Of a stretch of 64,000 nt of DNA, positions 43,233 through 52,010 are shown piece by piece. The position numbers and the translations under genes are program-made. The stretch spans positions 3,844,001 through 3,908,000 of the forward strand of contig NZ_CP120210.1 of the NCBI RefSeq assembly GCF_029369745.1. The letters are read 5' to 3'. Each line of letters begins with the position of its first letter. Positions within the stretch are counted from its first letter, which is position 1. The notes beneath the pieces are model-generated. The model saw only the letters and a list, made by a program, of their open reading frames with translations. It had not been told where the DNA came from and searched no databases. Source of the stretch: Amycolatopsis sp. QT-25. Lineage in GTDB: Bacteria > Actinomycetota > Actinomycetes > Mycobacteriales > Pseudonocardiaceae.

Positions 43233-43748
43233 ATGGTCATCGTCCGCCCCTGCCAGGAACAAGACCTCGCGCTGCTGCGCGCGCACATCCCCACACCTGG
43301 ACAACCCGACCGCCACGCCACACGATTCGAACGCCAGCAAAGCGGTCACAGCACGTTCTTGATCGCCTGGATGGACGATCTGCCGGTCGGGGCCGGCGAA
43401 ATCTTCTGGCGAGGCTGCTCCGCTCCCGAGATCAACCAGCACTACCCAGACTGCCCGGAACTCAACGGCCTGGACGTCTGGCCACCCGAACTCCGATCCC
43501 AGGGCATCGGCACAACCATCATCACTGCCGCAGAGGACATCACCCGCCATCGCGGCCATCACCGGATCGGCTTGGGCGTTGAGGACGGAAACTCCCGAGC
43601 CGCAGCCCTCTACTTGCGACTCGGCTATCAAGAAACCGGCCGCAACTACCTCGACCGTTACACCTACATCGACGCCGACGGAACCCGACACGACATCGCG
43701 GACCCCGCACGGTTCCTCGTGAAGAACCTCGACCGGACCACTAGCTAA
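43233..43748 (+). CDS. GNAT-family N-acetyltransferase
   Basis: 171-residue GNAT protein. The acetyl-CoA-binding loop is E-L-R-S-Q-G-I-G-T-T-I-I near residue 90, and the final beta-bulge region is N-S-R-A-A-A-L-Y-L-R-L-G-Y-Q-E-T-G-R. It is intact and unlike the damaged genes on both sides. The substrate is unknown. ATG at 43233 directly follows the recombinase-remnant stop. Confidence 0.83.
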   Translation: MVIVRPCQEQDLALLRAHIPTPGQPDRHATRFERQQSGHSTFLIAWMDDLPVGAGEIFWRGCSAPEINQHYPDCPELNGLDVWPPELRSQGIGTTIITAAEDITRHRGHHRIGLGVEDGNSRAAALYLRLGYQETGRNYLDRYTYIDADGTRHDIADPARFLVKNLDRTTS

Positions 43749-43781
43749 CACCAGCCAACGAACCCAACAGCAGGATCGAAC

Positions 43782-44284
43782 ATGCCGCCAATCGACCCAT
43801 TCGGACAGTTGCAATATCTGACGTCGCCAGAGGCCGTCTATCCCGCCGAGACGATCGAAGCTCACCAAGCGTTTATCGCCCGCCGCCGGGCCACCAGGCC
43901 GAGCGAAGAATACCGGACCCCGACCGACGAGGAATGGAACTTCTTCCTCGCCCACTTCGAGAAAAGGAAAGTGTCAGTTGGGACCTGCGCCCGAGCATTC
44001 GGATCACCCTGCGTCCATGAACACGCTTGTGTGAGGTGCTCGCTCCTGCGGCCTGACCCCACGCAACGCGTCAGGTTTGAAGAGATCCGCGACAATCTTG
44101 AAGCCTGCATCATCGAGGCGAAACGCGAAGGCTGGCTCGGCGAAGTCGAAGGACTCCAGGTCAGCTATAGCGGTGTCAAGGACAACTCGCCCAGATCGAT
44201 GCCAAGCTTCAGCGAACGACGGCAACGACCGAACTCGGCATGCCCGTGATCGGGTCCATCTCTGGAAGGGCTTTTGTCCCATGA
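43782..44284 (+). pseudogene. Phage-type integrase, C-terminal fragment with frameshift
   Basis: Resembles the tail found in actinomycete site-specific integrases: S-E-E-Y-R-T-P-T-D-E-E-W-N-F-F, then V-S-V-G-T-C-A-R-A-F-G-S-P-C and E-H-A-C-V-R-C-S-L-L with paired Cys that may bind zinc. The catalytic domain is absent upstream. One base is missing near 44185; adding a G would restore V-K-D-K-L-A-Q-I-D-A-K-L-Q-R-T and a stop at 44282-44284. The called frame otherwise ends at 44249. Confidence 0.6.
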
Positions 44285-44316
44285 GAATCAAGTTCAGAGA
44301 ACAACCCAGGACACTG

Positions 44317-44940
44317 TCACTGATCAACTCCGCCAGCGGCCTCACACGCCTGATGCCATTGCCACGCGGGATTACGACTCGGCAGCCAGGGGCCGAACAG
44401 AGTTTCGTACTCCTCACCCGTCCGGACGAGGAGTACGAAATCAGGCGCAGTAGCCGAGACTGCAGCATGCAGGCGTTCCAGCAAAACCGAGATGGGCGGC
44501 AGTTCCAAGTCCAGCGCCAACGCCAGGCGAGCCCGGTGAACCCCCAACGCCGGTTCATCATCGAGCTCGTCGCGCCCCAGGTGCTCGACAGTTGTCCGCA
44601 TGGCCGCCAAGTCACCGGCTCCGGAGAATTTCAGACAGTCCTGCCAGGATGGCAGTCCAATCATGATCTCCAGTGCAGTGGCGAGGCTCTGGCCGATCAG
44701 ACCAGCCTGTCCCTCGGAGCTGGCGTACAGGAGAGGGCGAACGGTTTGCCGATCACCGCACAGGAAGAACGTCCCTCCAGTGAAGTCACCCGCAACACCT
44801 TCCAAGGCAACGCCCGACGACAGTCGGACTGGCTCGGCATGGTCGCCGCGAGAGAGATCGAACTCGCAAACATGGCACAGCAGCTCGGCGAGACTGGAGT
44901 CTCGCCGGATCAGGTTCAGAATGTCGTCGTCGATCTTCAT
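44317..44940 (-). CDS. Conserved hypothetical protein (SUKH-like?)
   Basis: 207-residue protein, unknown function. Recognisable core: L-E-G-V-A-G-D-F-T-G-G-T-F-F-L-C-G, then L-L-Y-A-S-S-E-G-Q-A-G-L-I-G and I-G-L-P-S-W-Q-D-C-L-K-F-S-G. The G-D-F-T-G-G-T-F-F-L plus L-P-S-W pattern recalls SUKH-superfamily immunity or regulatory proteins, but this is tentative. The C-terminal 60 residues are helical. ATG at 44940. It lies between integrase and transposase remnants and looks intact. Confidence 0.6.
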   Translation of the reverse strand: MKIDDDILNLIRRDSSLAELLCHVCEFDLSRGDHAEPVRLSSGVALEGVAGDFTGGTFFLCGDRQTVRPLLYASSEGQAGLIGQSLATALEIMIGLPSWQDCLKFSGAGDLAAMRTTVEHLGRDELDDEPALGVHRARLALALDLELPPISVLLERLHAAVSATAPDFVLLVRTGEEYETLFGPWLPSRNPAWQWHQACEAAGGVDQ

Positions 44941-45059
44941 GCCGCGGACGTTAACAGCAGAGCGGACACTCCAGGTCGGACAATCGGTTCAAGTTCAGAG
45001 AAGCCCGTATTCGGTGTCCCAGGCTGCGGGTGTCGCCAACGCAACGGCCGCGGCACCAG

Positions 45060-45576
45060 GTACAAGATCGGATGTCCTCCAAGTCCAGTTGAGAACGGTC
45101 CGGGAGGACGGCCGGGAGGGCCGCATGTCCCCGCTGGGGCAGACATTCGCCGAGTACGGGCGCATCGACAAGACCATGCACCTGCTCACGCTGTGCGACC
45201 CGGTGGACGACACCTACCGGCGCCGGATGAACCGGCAGCTCACGGTGCAGGAATCCCGGCACCGGCCGGCGCGGAAGATTTGCCAAGGCCGGCACGGCCA
45301 GATCGTGCAGGCATACCGCGACGGGCAGGAAGACCAGCTGGCCGCGTTCGGTCTCGTGCTCAACGCGGTCGTGCTCTTGAGGATCCGCTACCTGGACGCC
45401 GCGGTCGCCGAGCTGGAAGCCGCCGGACACGTCACCGACTAGGTCCGGCTATCTTCGCTGAAGACAAGCACGTCAACTGCCTGGGCCGGTACGCGATCAT
45501 CTCCTCCCAGCCCGCGCAGGGCCTGCGCCCGCTGCGCGACCCGGATACCGCGCAGGACATGGAAAGAGATTTCTGA
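45060..45576 (+). pseudogene. Tn3-family transposase, C-terminal remnant
   Basis: The C-terminal region of a Tn3 transposase: F-A-E-Y-G-R-I-D-K-T-M-H-L-L-T-L, then E-S-R-H-R-P-A-R-K-I-C-Q-G and A-F-G-L-V-L-N-A-V-V-L. It is broken by TAG at 45440-45442 and then continues one frame over as D-K-H-V-N-C-L-G-R-Y-A-I and L-R-P-L-R-D-P to TGA at 45576. The DDE catalytic core is gone. It shows that a Tn3-type element once occupied this place. Confidence 0.75.
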
Positions 45577-45710
45577 GCAAAGGTCCCTGACCTGGCTCGC
45601 TGCTTCTGAGCATACGACCAGGCGCCAAACTCAAGGTATCGATCTCCACTACAGAGCGCTGACCAACGAGAACGTCACGAAGAACCGGGCCTGACACACC
45701 GACCACGCCA

Positions 45711-46390
45711 TCACGGCCGGGGTGTCAGGTCCTGCGTGCCGACGACCTTCAGGAGCCGCAGCGCTTCGTGCGACGGCGTGCCCGGCGCGGCCGTGTACAG
45801 GATGATCCACTGATCCCGCATCGGATCGTGCAGTGCCTCGCACTCCAGATCGAGCCAGCCGACCTCCGGATGCCGGATCCGTTTGCTGGTGGAGCGCGAC
45901 ACGTCCACGTCCTGTTCGGCCCAGCGGGCGCGGAAGTCGGCGCTGGCGCCGGACAACCGGTCGACCAGCCGGCGTACGCTGGGATCGTTTTGGGTAGCGG
46001 GCGGCAGCCGCGCGCAGGTCGGCGACGGCCTCCCGGGCGAACCGGGCGGCGCCATCGGCGTCGTAGCAGTCCCGCGCGACCGGGTCGGTGAAGAACCGCC
46101 AGATCACGTTGCGTTCCACTGCCGGCACCGCGCCGAAGTCGATGATCAGCGCTGCCGCCATCGCATTCCACGCCAGCACGTCGTAAATTGCGTCACACAC
46201 CATCGCCGGCGTGTCGTCCAGCCGGTCGAGCAGGTGCAGAACGCCGGGCCGCACCTCCCGGACAGGGCCGGGCAACGGCCCGGGAACCTCTCCGACCAGG
46301 TGGTGCAGATAGGCCAGTTCGTCGGCGGACAATCGCAGTGCCCGGCCGATCGCGGTGATCATCTGCCGCGACGGCCGCGGTCCCTTGCCC
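45711..46390 (-). pseudogene. XRE regulator with MmyB-like ligand domain, truncated and frameshifted
   Basis: Missing its first helices; it begins inside E-Q-G-K-G-P-R-P-S-R-Q-M-I-T-A-I. It continues with the MmyB-type domain V-L-A-W-N-A-M-A-A-A-L and V-I-W-R-F-F-T-D-P-V-A-R. An extra A in the run at about 45991-45994 breaks the frame. Removing it rejoins A-A-A-R-Y-P-N-D-P-S-V-R-R-L to D-L-E-C-E-A-L-H-D-P and the stop at 45711. The missing 5' end faces the truncated SDR gene. Confidence 0.7.
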
Positions 46391-46839
46391 TGTTCTCGCC
46401 CACAGACCTGCCGGTGGACAACCTGCGCGAGGTTTACGAGACCAACGTGTTCGGGGTGGTCGCGGTGACCAACGCGATGCTGCCGCTGCTTCGTCGGTCG
46501 CCGGCTGGCTACATCGGCAACGTATCCAGCGGGCTGGGCACGGTCGCGTTCCTGACCGACCGGGACTCGCCGCTGTGGCAGTTCGCCAACCTGCTCGCCT
46601 GCAACTCCTCGAAGGCGGCGCTCAACGCGGTCACGCTGATCTACGCGAACACATCGCGGGACAGCGGAATCCGGGTCAACGCCCTGTCGCCTGGTTACTG
46701 TGCGACCGACCTGAACAACCACAGCGGCCACCTCACCGCGCACGAAGGCGGCGCACACATCGCCCACCAGGCAACCATCCCTGACCACAACACGACCGGC
46801 GTGTTCCTCAACGAAAACGGCGGCACCTACCCCTGGTGA
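46391..46839 (+). pseudogene. SDR oxidoreductase, N-terminally truncated
   Basis: C-terminal ~145 residues of a short-chain dehydrogenase: L-R-E-V-Y-E-T-N-V-F-G-V-V, then the Ser region I-G-N-V-S-S-G-L-G, C-N-S-S-K-A-A-L-N-A carrying Lys (with Tyr replaced by Cys/Asn-Ser context) and L-S-P-G-Y-C-A-T-D. The nucleotide-binding GxxxGxG half is absent, so it cannot bind NAD(P). It was originally divergent from the XRE gene. Confidence 0.75.
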
Positions 46840-46872
46840 ACTGATCGGTGACCGACACCGGCTACCGGCGAG

Positions 46873-46972
46873 TGTTTCATAGGTGGTCACCTATGAAACA
46901 CGGCGGCCACACGGCTGCATCCAGAGCTAACCGCGTTTCATAGGTCGGTTCATTCGGTTAGACGTATGAAAC
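46873..46972. other. Resolvase/recombination-site-like palindrome pair
   Basis: A near-perfect 28-bp palindrome at 46873-46900 has arms TGTTTCATAGGTG and CACCTATGAAACA around GT. A second, wider one has GTTTCATA (46935-46942) and TATGAAAC (46965-46972) as outer arms. Both share the GTTTCATA half-site and lie just before the serine-resolvase remnant, as expected for res subsites or its operator. Confidence 0.65.
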
Positions 46973-47082
46973 CATCTCGGGTGAGCGACGACGACTTCCT
47001 GGCCGTAGAAGGCAACGACTGCCCGATGTTGTCTTGTGCGGCCCCGGCCGGGTCGCCCTGCCGGGGCCGCGCAAGGGCAAGG
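46966..47082 (+). pseudogene. Zinc-finger-like small ORF, fused to resolvase remnant by deletion
   Basis: 38 codons from ATG 46966 read D-F-L-A-V-E-G-N-D-C-P-M-L-S-C, then A-G-S-P-C-R-G. This is the start of the short Zn-binding protein often found upstream of actinomycete recombinases. The remainder is lost, and resolvase-coding sequence begins at about 47085. Confidence 0.45.
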
Positions 47083-47698
47083 TGAAGGCCGCGGGCATCA
47101 CCCGAATTTTCTCCGAGAAGATCTCTACCCACGCCGCCACCCGGCCCGAACTGGACAAGGTCATGGCCTTGGCACGAGAGTTGCGCACCTCCGGCGTCGC
47201 GGTCACTCTCGTTGTCCACGAGCACAAGCGCCTGAGCCGCGGCCTGGAACTGGCCGCGCTGGCCGAGCAACTGAAGATCTCGGACCTCGGCCTGGAGTTC
47301 TTGACCGGCGAGCTCCAAGGACAGCACGACCCGTCCGGGATCGTGTTCACCGTGCTGGCCGCCTTGTCCGGCATGGAACGCGAGTACATCCGTGACCGAA
47401 TCCTGGAAGGCCAGGAGTCCGCCCGAGCACGTGGCAAGGCATTGGCGGCGCCGCCGTCACCGACGACGCCATGCTGTCGATGGCCCTGCACCTACGCGAG
47501 CAGAACCACAGCCTGCGTGACATCGCCGCTCAGCTTGTGATCACCACGGGCAAGAAGAAGGGCCAGAGTCCTTCCCCGGCCACGGTTCTGCAGATGCTTC
47601 GCGACCACGAGCAGACCAACAGCATCGAACTGGCTGCCCGGCAGCCCCTGATGCACGAAACGAAGCGGCCAGTCCCTGACCTTCGGTTCTTGGCTTAG
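47034..47698 (+). pseudogene. Serine recombinase/resolvase, truncated and frameshifted
   Basis: The catalytic-domain remainder reads I-T-R-I-F-S-E-K-I-S-T, then E-H-K-R-L-S-R-G-L-E-L and G-M-E-R-E-Y-I-R-D-R. The N-terminal segment with the nucleophile Ser is missing. A one-base loss near 47440 shifts the frame. The C-terminal helix-turn-helix part continues as D-D-A-M-L-S-M-A-L-H-L and S-P-A-T-V-L-Q-M-L-R from about 47453 to TAG/TAA at 47698. Likely the resolvase of the vanished Tn3-type element or a small independent recombinase. Confidence 0.75.
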
Positions 47699-48119
47699 CG
47701 CTAACGGCTGTACCGCTGCTGCTCAACCCCGGATGAGGCAGCAGAAGGCACATGTGGAACGACCGCAGGGTTGTGAGCGCGAGCTTCGCCGCGCGATCCA
47801 CGCGCGGGAGTCGATGGCCGGCAGCTGCACGTGACCGCGACCCGCGCAGCCGGGTCAGGCCGGGATGGTGGAGACCGCGACTCCGAATTGCTGATCGAGA
47901 TCGTCGGCGAGCCGGCGAGCCGCGCCACGAAATGCGGCGGCGTCGTCTTCGGCGGAGAACGTTGCTTCCACCGGGATCAGCTGGCGCACTGCCCGTGAGC
48001 CCTGCGCTTGGTGATAGGTGCGGGAGAGCGCGTATCCGCCGCCGAGCCGGTTGTCGACCGCGACTGGGGCCTGTTTTCGATGTGCTGACCAGGGATGTTC
48101 TTGAGTTGCGTTGTCAGCA

Positions 48120-49110
48120 TGGCGTGTCATAGATCGCATAGACGAGGTCTCCGGTAGACCGATCAACGACCAAGCTGATCCAGAACACCGGAGACCTCGT
48201 GTCCAGCCTAGCGGCGACGGGGCGAGCCGACCTGACCGACGCGCAGTGGGCGATCCTGGAGCCGCTGCTGCCCGTCGGTAAGAAACCCGGCCGCCCACCC
48301 TTGTGGACTAAACGCCAGCTCTTGGACGGTATCCGCTGGCGGGTTCGTGTCGGTTCCCCGTGGCGTGACGTCCCACCGATGTATGGCTGCCGGCAAACCG
48401 TCTATGGCCTTTTCCGGCGCTGGCAGCGTGCTGGTGTGCGGGCGCTGATCTTGGCGGCGCTGCAGACCCGGGCCGACGCCGCCGGGCTGATCACCCGGGA
48501 GGTGAGCGTGGATTCCACGATCAACCGGGCGCACCAGCACGCAGCAGGAGCCCGCATCGACAGCGAACTGCAGAAAGAACCGCCAGGTGGTATCGGCGAG
48601 CCCGAACCCGCCGACCACGCGTTGGGCCGGTCGCGGGGAGGCTGGACGACCAAGCCGCATCTGGCCACCGAGCAAAACCAGAAACCGTTGTCGTTGCCGG
48701 TGACCGCCGGTCAATGTGGTGATTCGCCGCAGTTCGAGGCGGTGCTGGCCAGGGTCCGGGTCGCGCGTGCTGATGGTGGGCGAGCCCGGACCCGGCCGGA
48801 TCGTGTCCTGGCGGACAAGGCCTACAGTTCCCGCGCGAACCGGGCCTATCTGCGGCGGCGCGGGATCGCGTGCACGATCCCGCAACCCTCTGACCAGGTC
48901 CGGCATCGCCGCAACCGCGGCCGGGCTGGTGGCCGGCCACCAGTGTTCGACCCACAGATCCACAAGCAGCGGCATGCGGTCGAGTGCGGCATCAACCGGC
49001 TCAAACGCAACCGAAGCGTGGCCACACGATTCGACAAACTCGCCGTCCGCTACGAAGCAACCATCCACATCGCAGCCATCAACGAATGGCTACGCCATTG
49101 AAACACGCCC
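48120..49110 (+). mobile_element. IS5-family insertion sequence, about 990 bp
   Basis: Left end (T)GGCGTGTCATAG near 48120, right end ACACGCCC at 49103-49110; the shared inverted repeat is short (GGCGTGT). It encodes one full transposase. The exact target duplication is unclear, but TA remains at 49111-49112. It lies inside a minus-strand host gene. Confidence 0.8.
48199..49101 (+). CDS. IS5-family transposase
   Basis: 300-residue single-frame transposase. N-terminal [17 protein letters not shown] residues in [10 protein letters not shown] (Asp), [10 protein letters not shown] (Asp) and [14 protein letters not shown] (Glu). Start ATG/GTG region at 48199 ([14 protein letters not shown]). Unlike the other IS in the window it needs no frameshift. 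Confidence 0.9.
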   Translation: MSSLAATGRADLTDAQWAILEPLLPVGKKPGRPPLWTKRQLLDGIRWRVRVGSPWRDVPPMYGCRQTVYGLFRRWQRAGVRALILAALQTRADAAGLITREVSVDSTINRAHQHAAGARIDSELQKEPPGGIGEPEPADHALGRSRGGWTTKPHLATEQNQKPLSLPVTAGQCGDSPQFEAVLARVRVARADGGRARTRPDRVLADKAYSSRANRAYLRRRGIACTIPQPSDQVRHRRNRGRAGGRPPVFDPQIHKQRHAVECGINRLKRNRSVATRFDKLAVRYEATIHIAAINEWLRH

Positions 49111-49545
49111 TAGCGGAAGACTGGTCTGCTTGTCTCGCAGTAGCGCGGCGCGGGCCAGGATCGTCCCGACACCGCCGAGGCCGCGGCCAACGCGACCGCT
49201 TCCGCGATTACGGCGTCGGCGAGCCGGTACGGGACGAATAAGGCGTCGTCGCGGGTACCTCGGGCCATCTCGACACCGCGCGTGAACTCGGACAGCCCGA
49301 TTGTCACCGCGATCGACCCGTCATGGTGAAGTTCCACCAGACCCAGTCGACCAGCTCCTGGGGGTTCGACGAGTAGTGGTTCGATCGGATGACCCAGCGC
49401 CGGAGCCCGGTCCTGGCGTTGTTCACCGCGTTGTCAGGGAGCTGCTGCACCAGCAGCGGAACGTTCTCGTAAGAAGTCCCGAAGATTACGGAGACCAGAC
49501 GGCGCGCGTCGAGCATCGTCGCCGCAGCCCGTTCGCGCTCCGGCC

Positions 49546-49908
49546 GTGCGAGCAGCAGTGAGAGGGGCGCGACCGGCCGAGCGAGCCATTCCGACGCTTA
49601 TCGAGGTCGCCCGCCGGCAGCCGCACCGGTATGCGCTGATGTTCAGCACTCCAGCGGGCACTTCGGCCGCCATCGAGGCCGCGAGCCGTCTCGAGAAGGC
49701 CTTCCTCACCCTCGTCGCCGAAGTAGTCGGTGAGTCCGGCGCGCACCGATACGGCGCCCTGCTGATGTCCAGCGCGCACGGCATCGCGGGAATGGAACTC
49801 ACCGGGCATCTGTCGAAGGACACGTGGCAGGTCAGCGTTGAGCAACTCGTGCACATGCTGGTCTGCGCCATCCAATCCAGCGTCGAAGCGGCCGGCCCGC
49901 GCGGCTGA
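49546..49908 (+). pseudogene. TetR-family regulator, C-terminal fragment
   Basis: About 115 residues of a TetR ligand-binding (WHG-type) domain: H-R-Y-A-L-M-F-S-T-P, then S-S-A-H-G-I-A-G-M-E-L-T-G-H-L-S. The DNA-binding half is absent upstream, where the sequence belongs to the split minus-strand gene. Last remnant before the intact ESX accessory cluster. Confidence 0.6.
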
Positions 49909-50045
49909 ACGGCCACGGGCACCCTGTTCCGATCGGCCGCTTGACCGGCCGTGCAGGGTTCGTGTCCCGGTGTGTATCGGGGACTGGTCTTGCCGCGCCG
50001 GACCGGCGAGGATGACCCGGTCCGTGACGAGAGGGAGCGCACGAC

Positions 50046-50525
50046 ATGGTCAAGGTCCACGGCAAGGCGGAGGCCGAGCGGCTCCGTGAGGAGCTGCGTG
50101 AACAGCGGCGGCCACCCGGGCGCGTCGGCGACGCGGCGGAGGTCGAGGAGCCGTCCGGTGAGGGCGCGGCGGCGATCGTGGCCGACGGCGGAGACCGCAT
50201 CGAGCTGGACTACCGGGAGATCGCGGATACGCAGAGGTTGCTGGGCGAACACTTCGCCGAGCTGCGAAACTGCCTGGCGGAGGCCAGGGAACTGGGCTTG
50301 CCGCCGGCCGACGGCAAAGGGCCGGTGTCGGTGCCGATGCGGCGTTCGTTCGCCCGCCGCGGGGGTGCGGGGGAAGGCGGCGTCCAGCTCGCGCTCGAGT
50401 CGTATTTGGCCGAACTCGACGCGTTGCGCACCGCGATCGGCATGGTCGCCGAGCGGCACGCTCGCACCGACGAAGCCGCCGCATCCGCTGTCGATGTCGT
50501 TGCGAGGGGGACCGATGAGCGGTGA
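50046..50525 (+). CDS. ESX-cluster alpha-helical protein
   Basis: 159-residue acidic, mostly helical protein, not recognised by family. Residues 55-75 (L-D-Y-R-E-I-A-D-T-Q-R-L-L-G-E) and 115-150 form helices like those of WXG/PE-type partners. It begins the gene run that includes PPE-like and EspG proteins, so it is probably a PE-like partner or secreted substrate. ATG at 50046 has GAGAGGGAG upstream. Its stop overlaps the next start by 11 bp. Confidence 0.6.
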   Translation: MVKVHGKAEAERLREELREQRRPPGRVGDAAEVEEPSGEGAAAIVADGGDRIELDYREIADTQRLLGEHFAELRNCLAEARELGLPPADGKGPVSVPMRRSFARRGGAGEGGVQLALESYLAELDALRTAIGMVAERHARTDEAAASAVDVVARGTDER

Positions 50526-51714
50526 GTACCACTCCGAGAAACATCCGCCGAGCCGCCGGGCACTGGCCAAACGGCAAAAGCTGGTCCAGAGGCGCAAGGC
50601 GAACCTGCGAGAAGGAGCGTTCGGGAAGATCAACTGGGAGTGCTACGAACACCGCCAGCTGTGGGACATGATCAAATCGGCGGAGCCGCGGAAGCTGGAC
50701 GAGCAGACCAGGCGGTGGAACCGGCTGGCCGAGAACGTCGACGCGGAAACCGCCGCGGTCCGCACGAGCGTGCAGAAGCTGTTGCTGTCCTGGCGCGGGC
50801 CATCGGCGGCGCAGGCCGCGGAGTCCGTGCACCGCCTCACCACCTGGGCCAGCGAGGCCGCCCGGACCTCCTGGCAGATCGGCGAGGGGCTGGAGGCCTA
50901 CACCGCGGCAATCGTCGAAGCCGGCCGCAAGATGCCGGAGCCGGTGCACTACCACGCTGAGCGCTGGTTCCGTGACGGTTACGCCGTGAAGGCGCTCGAC
51001 GGTCCCAATGGCGCCTACATGCTGGACGACCTGCTCGACGACAAGCTCCCGTCCAAGCAGGAGGCTGATCGAGCCAAGGCCGAGGCTGTGCGGGTCATGA
51101 GCCAGTACGAAGAGGCCAGCCACGGCATCCGGCATCAGCTGCCGCGGGGATTCGAGACCGCGCCGAAGGCGGCCGATCTCCCGAACCACCCGGTGCCGCT
51201 GCCGCTTCCGGTCACTCCGCCCCCCGGCCCACCGCCACGAGACCGCCCGCGCGCCGAACCGCCACCATCTCGGCCGACCTCGCCGGTGGTGCCGCCACCG
51301 GTCGTCCACGGTCCGGAAACGGTGAGCCCTATCGAAGAAGGCACCTATGCGGCTTCGGCAGGCGTCGGGGATTGGCCGGGAGGCGGTCCGACCGGTGCCG
51401 CCGGACCGGGGCAGGGCGCGGGGTACGGACCCGGCACGGCTCTGCCCGGTCTCTCCGCCGAGGACGCCGCCAAGCACGGCCGCGGTCTCGTCGGCGGGGC
51501 CGGGAGCGGGTTCGGCGGGACGGGCCCGGCCGGCGGTTCCGGACAGGGCACCACGGCCGCCCGGGCCGGCGCCGGGGGCGCCGGTTTCGGCATGTACCCG
51601 CCGATGACCGGTATGCAGCGGGAAGAGGACACGGAGCACCGCGACCGCTACGGCAGCGGTTACGACCTGCTCGACGATCTTCCGCCCGCCTATCCGCCGG
51701 TGTTCGGCGAATGA
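50515..51714 (+). CDS. PPE-like type VII secretion protein with Pro/Gly-rich tail
   Basis: 399-residue protein. An N-terminal helical domain (about residues 20-190) contains W-E-C-Y-E-H-R-Q-L-W-D-M-I and W-R-G-P-S-A-A-Q-A-A. The latter W-x-G-type turn is shared with PPE/WXG proteins. Then comes a long Pro-rich linker (P-P-P-G-P-P-P) and a Gly-rich region near 310-370 ending Y-P-P-V-F-G-E. Likely a secreted substrate or surface protein of an ESX system. No YxD/E-type signal could be fixed with certainty. Start ATG 50515, GAGGGGG upstream. Confidence 0.68.
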   Translation: MSGEYHSEKHPPSRRALAKRQKLVQRRKANLREGAFGKINWECYEHRQLWDMIKSAEPRKLDEQTRRWNRLAENVDAETAAVRTSVQKLLLSWRGPSAAQAAESVHRLTTWASEAARTSWQIGEGLEAYTAAIVEAGRKMPEPVHYHAERWFRDGYAVKALDGPNGAYMLDDLLDDKLPSKQEADRAKAEAVRVMSQYEEASHGIRHQLPRGFETAPKAADLPNHPVPLPLPVTPPPGPPPRDRPRAEPPPSRPTSPVVPPPVVHGPETVSPIEEGTYAASAGVGDWPGGGPTGAAGPGQGAGYGPGTALPGLSAEDAAKHGRGLVGGAGSGFGGTGPAGGSGQGTTAARAGAGGAGFGMYPPMTGMQREEDTEHRDRYGSGYDLLDDLPPAYPPVFGE

Positions 51715-52010
51715 ACGGTTACCGCGCCGAACCGGAGCTGATGCGCGACCTCGCGCGTCGGGTGGAGGACGTGGCGGAGGAGCTGAGGACCGCCGTCCGG
51801 CTGACCGACTGCCTCGCCGTGGACGAGCTGGGACCGCCCGGGATCGCGTCGGCACTCGACGGGCTGATCCGGTCGTGGGCGGACTCGATCGGTGCCGCGC
51901 ACACCGAGATCGCCCGCGCCGCGTCCGGGATCCGAACGGCGGCGAGGGCCTACGAGGACACGGATGACGCCGCCGCCCGGACACTGCGCCGCGCGGCCGG
52001 AGGCACATGA
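51711..52010 (+). CDS. WXG100/EspC-like ESX protein
   Basis: 99-residue helical protein of ESX-substrate size: L-M-R-D-L-A-R-R-V-E-D-V-A-E-E-L, then a turn (L-G-P-P-G-I-A-S-A-L) and a second long helix G-A-A-H-T-E-I-A-R-A-A-S-G-I. The W of the usual WxG is displaced (R-S-W-A-D). It resembles EspC/DUF2580-type proteins. ATG 51711 overlaps the PPE-like stop by 4 bp. Confidence 0.68.
   Translation: MNGYRAEPELMRDLARRVEDVAEELRTAVRLTDCLAVDELGPPGIASALDGLIRSWADSIGAAHTEIARAASGIRTAARAYEDTDDAAARTLRRAAGGT

Larger units (their letters stand above)
47855..49516 (-). pseudogene. Hypothetical gene split by a second IS5-type element
   Basis: Minus-strand gene of about 225 codons. 5' part: M-L-D-A-R-R-L-V-S-V-I-F-G (49516 down), with a one-base loss near 49350; adding a C joins P-Q-E-L-V-D to L-G-L-V-E-L-H-H-D-G-S. 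The IS lies after P-V-F-R. Beyond it the gene resumes A-D-N-A-T-Q-E-H-P-W and ends G-V-A-V-S-T-I-P-A at 47855. Excising the IS with a single TA gives V-F-R-Y-A-D-N in frame. No domain recognised. Confidence 0.6.
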
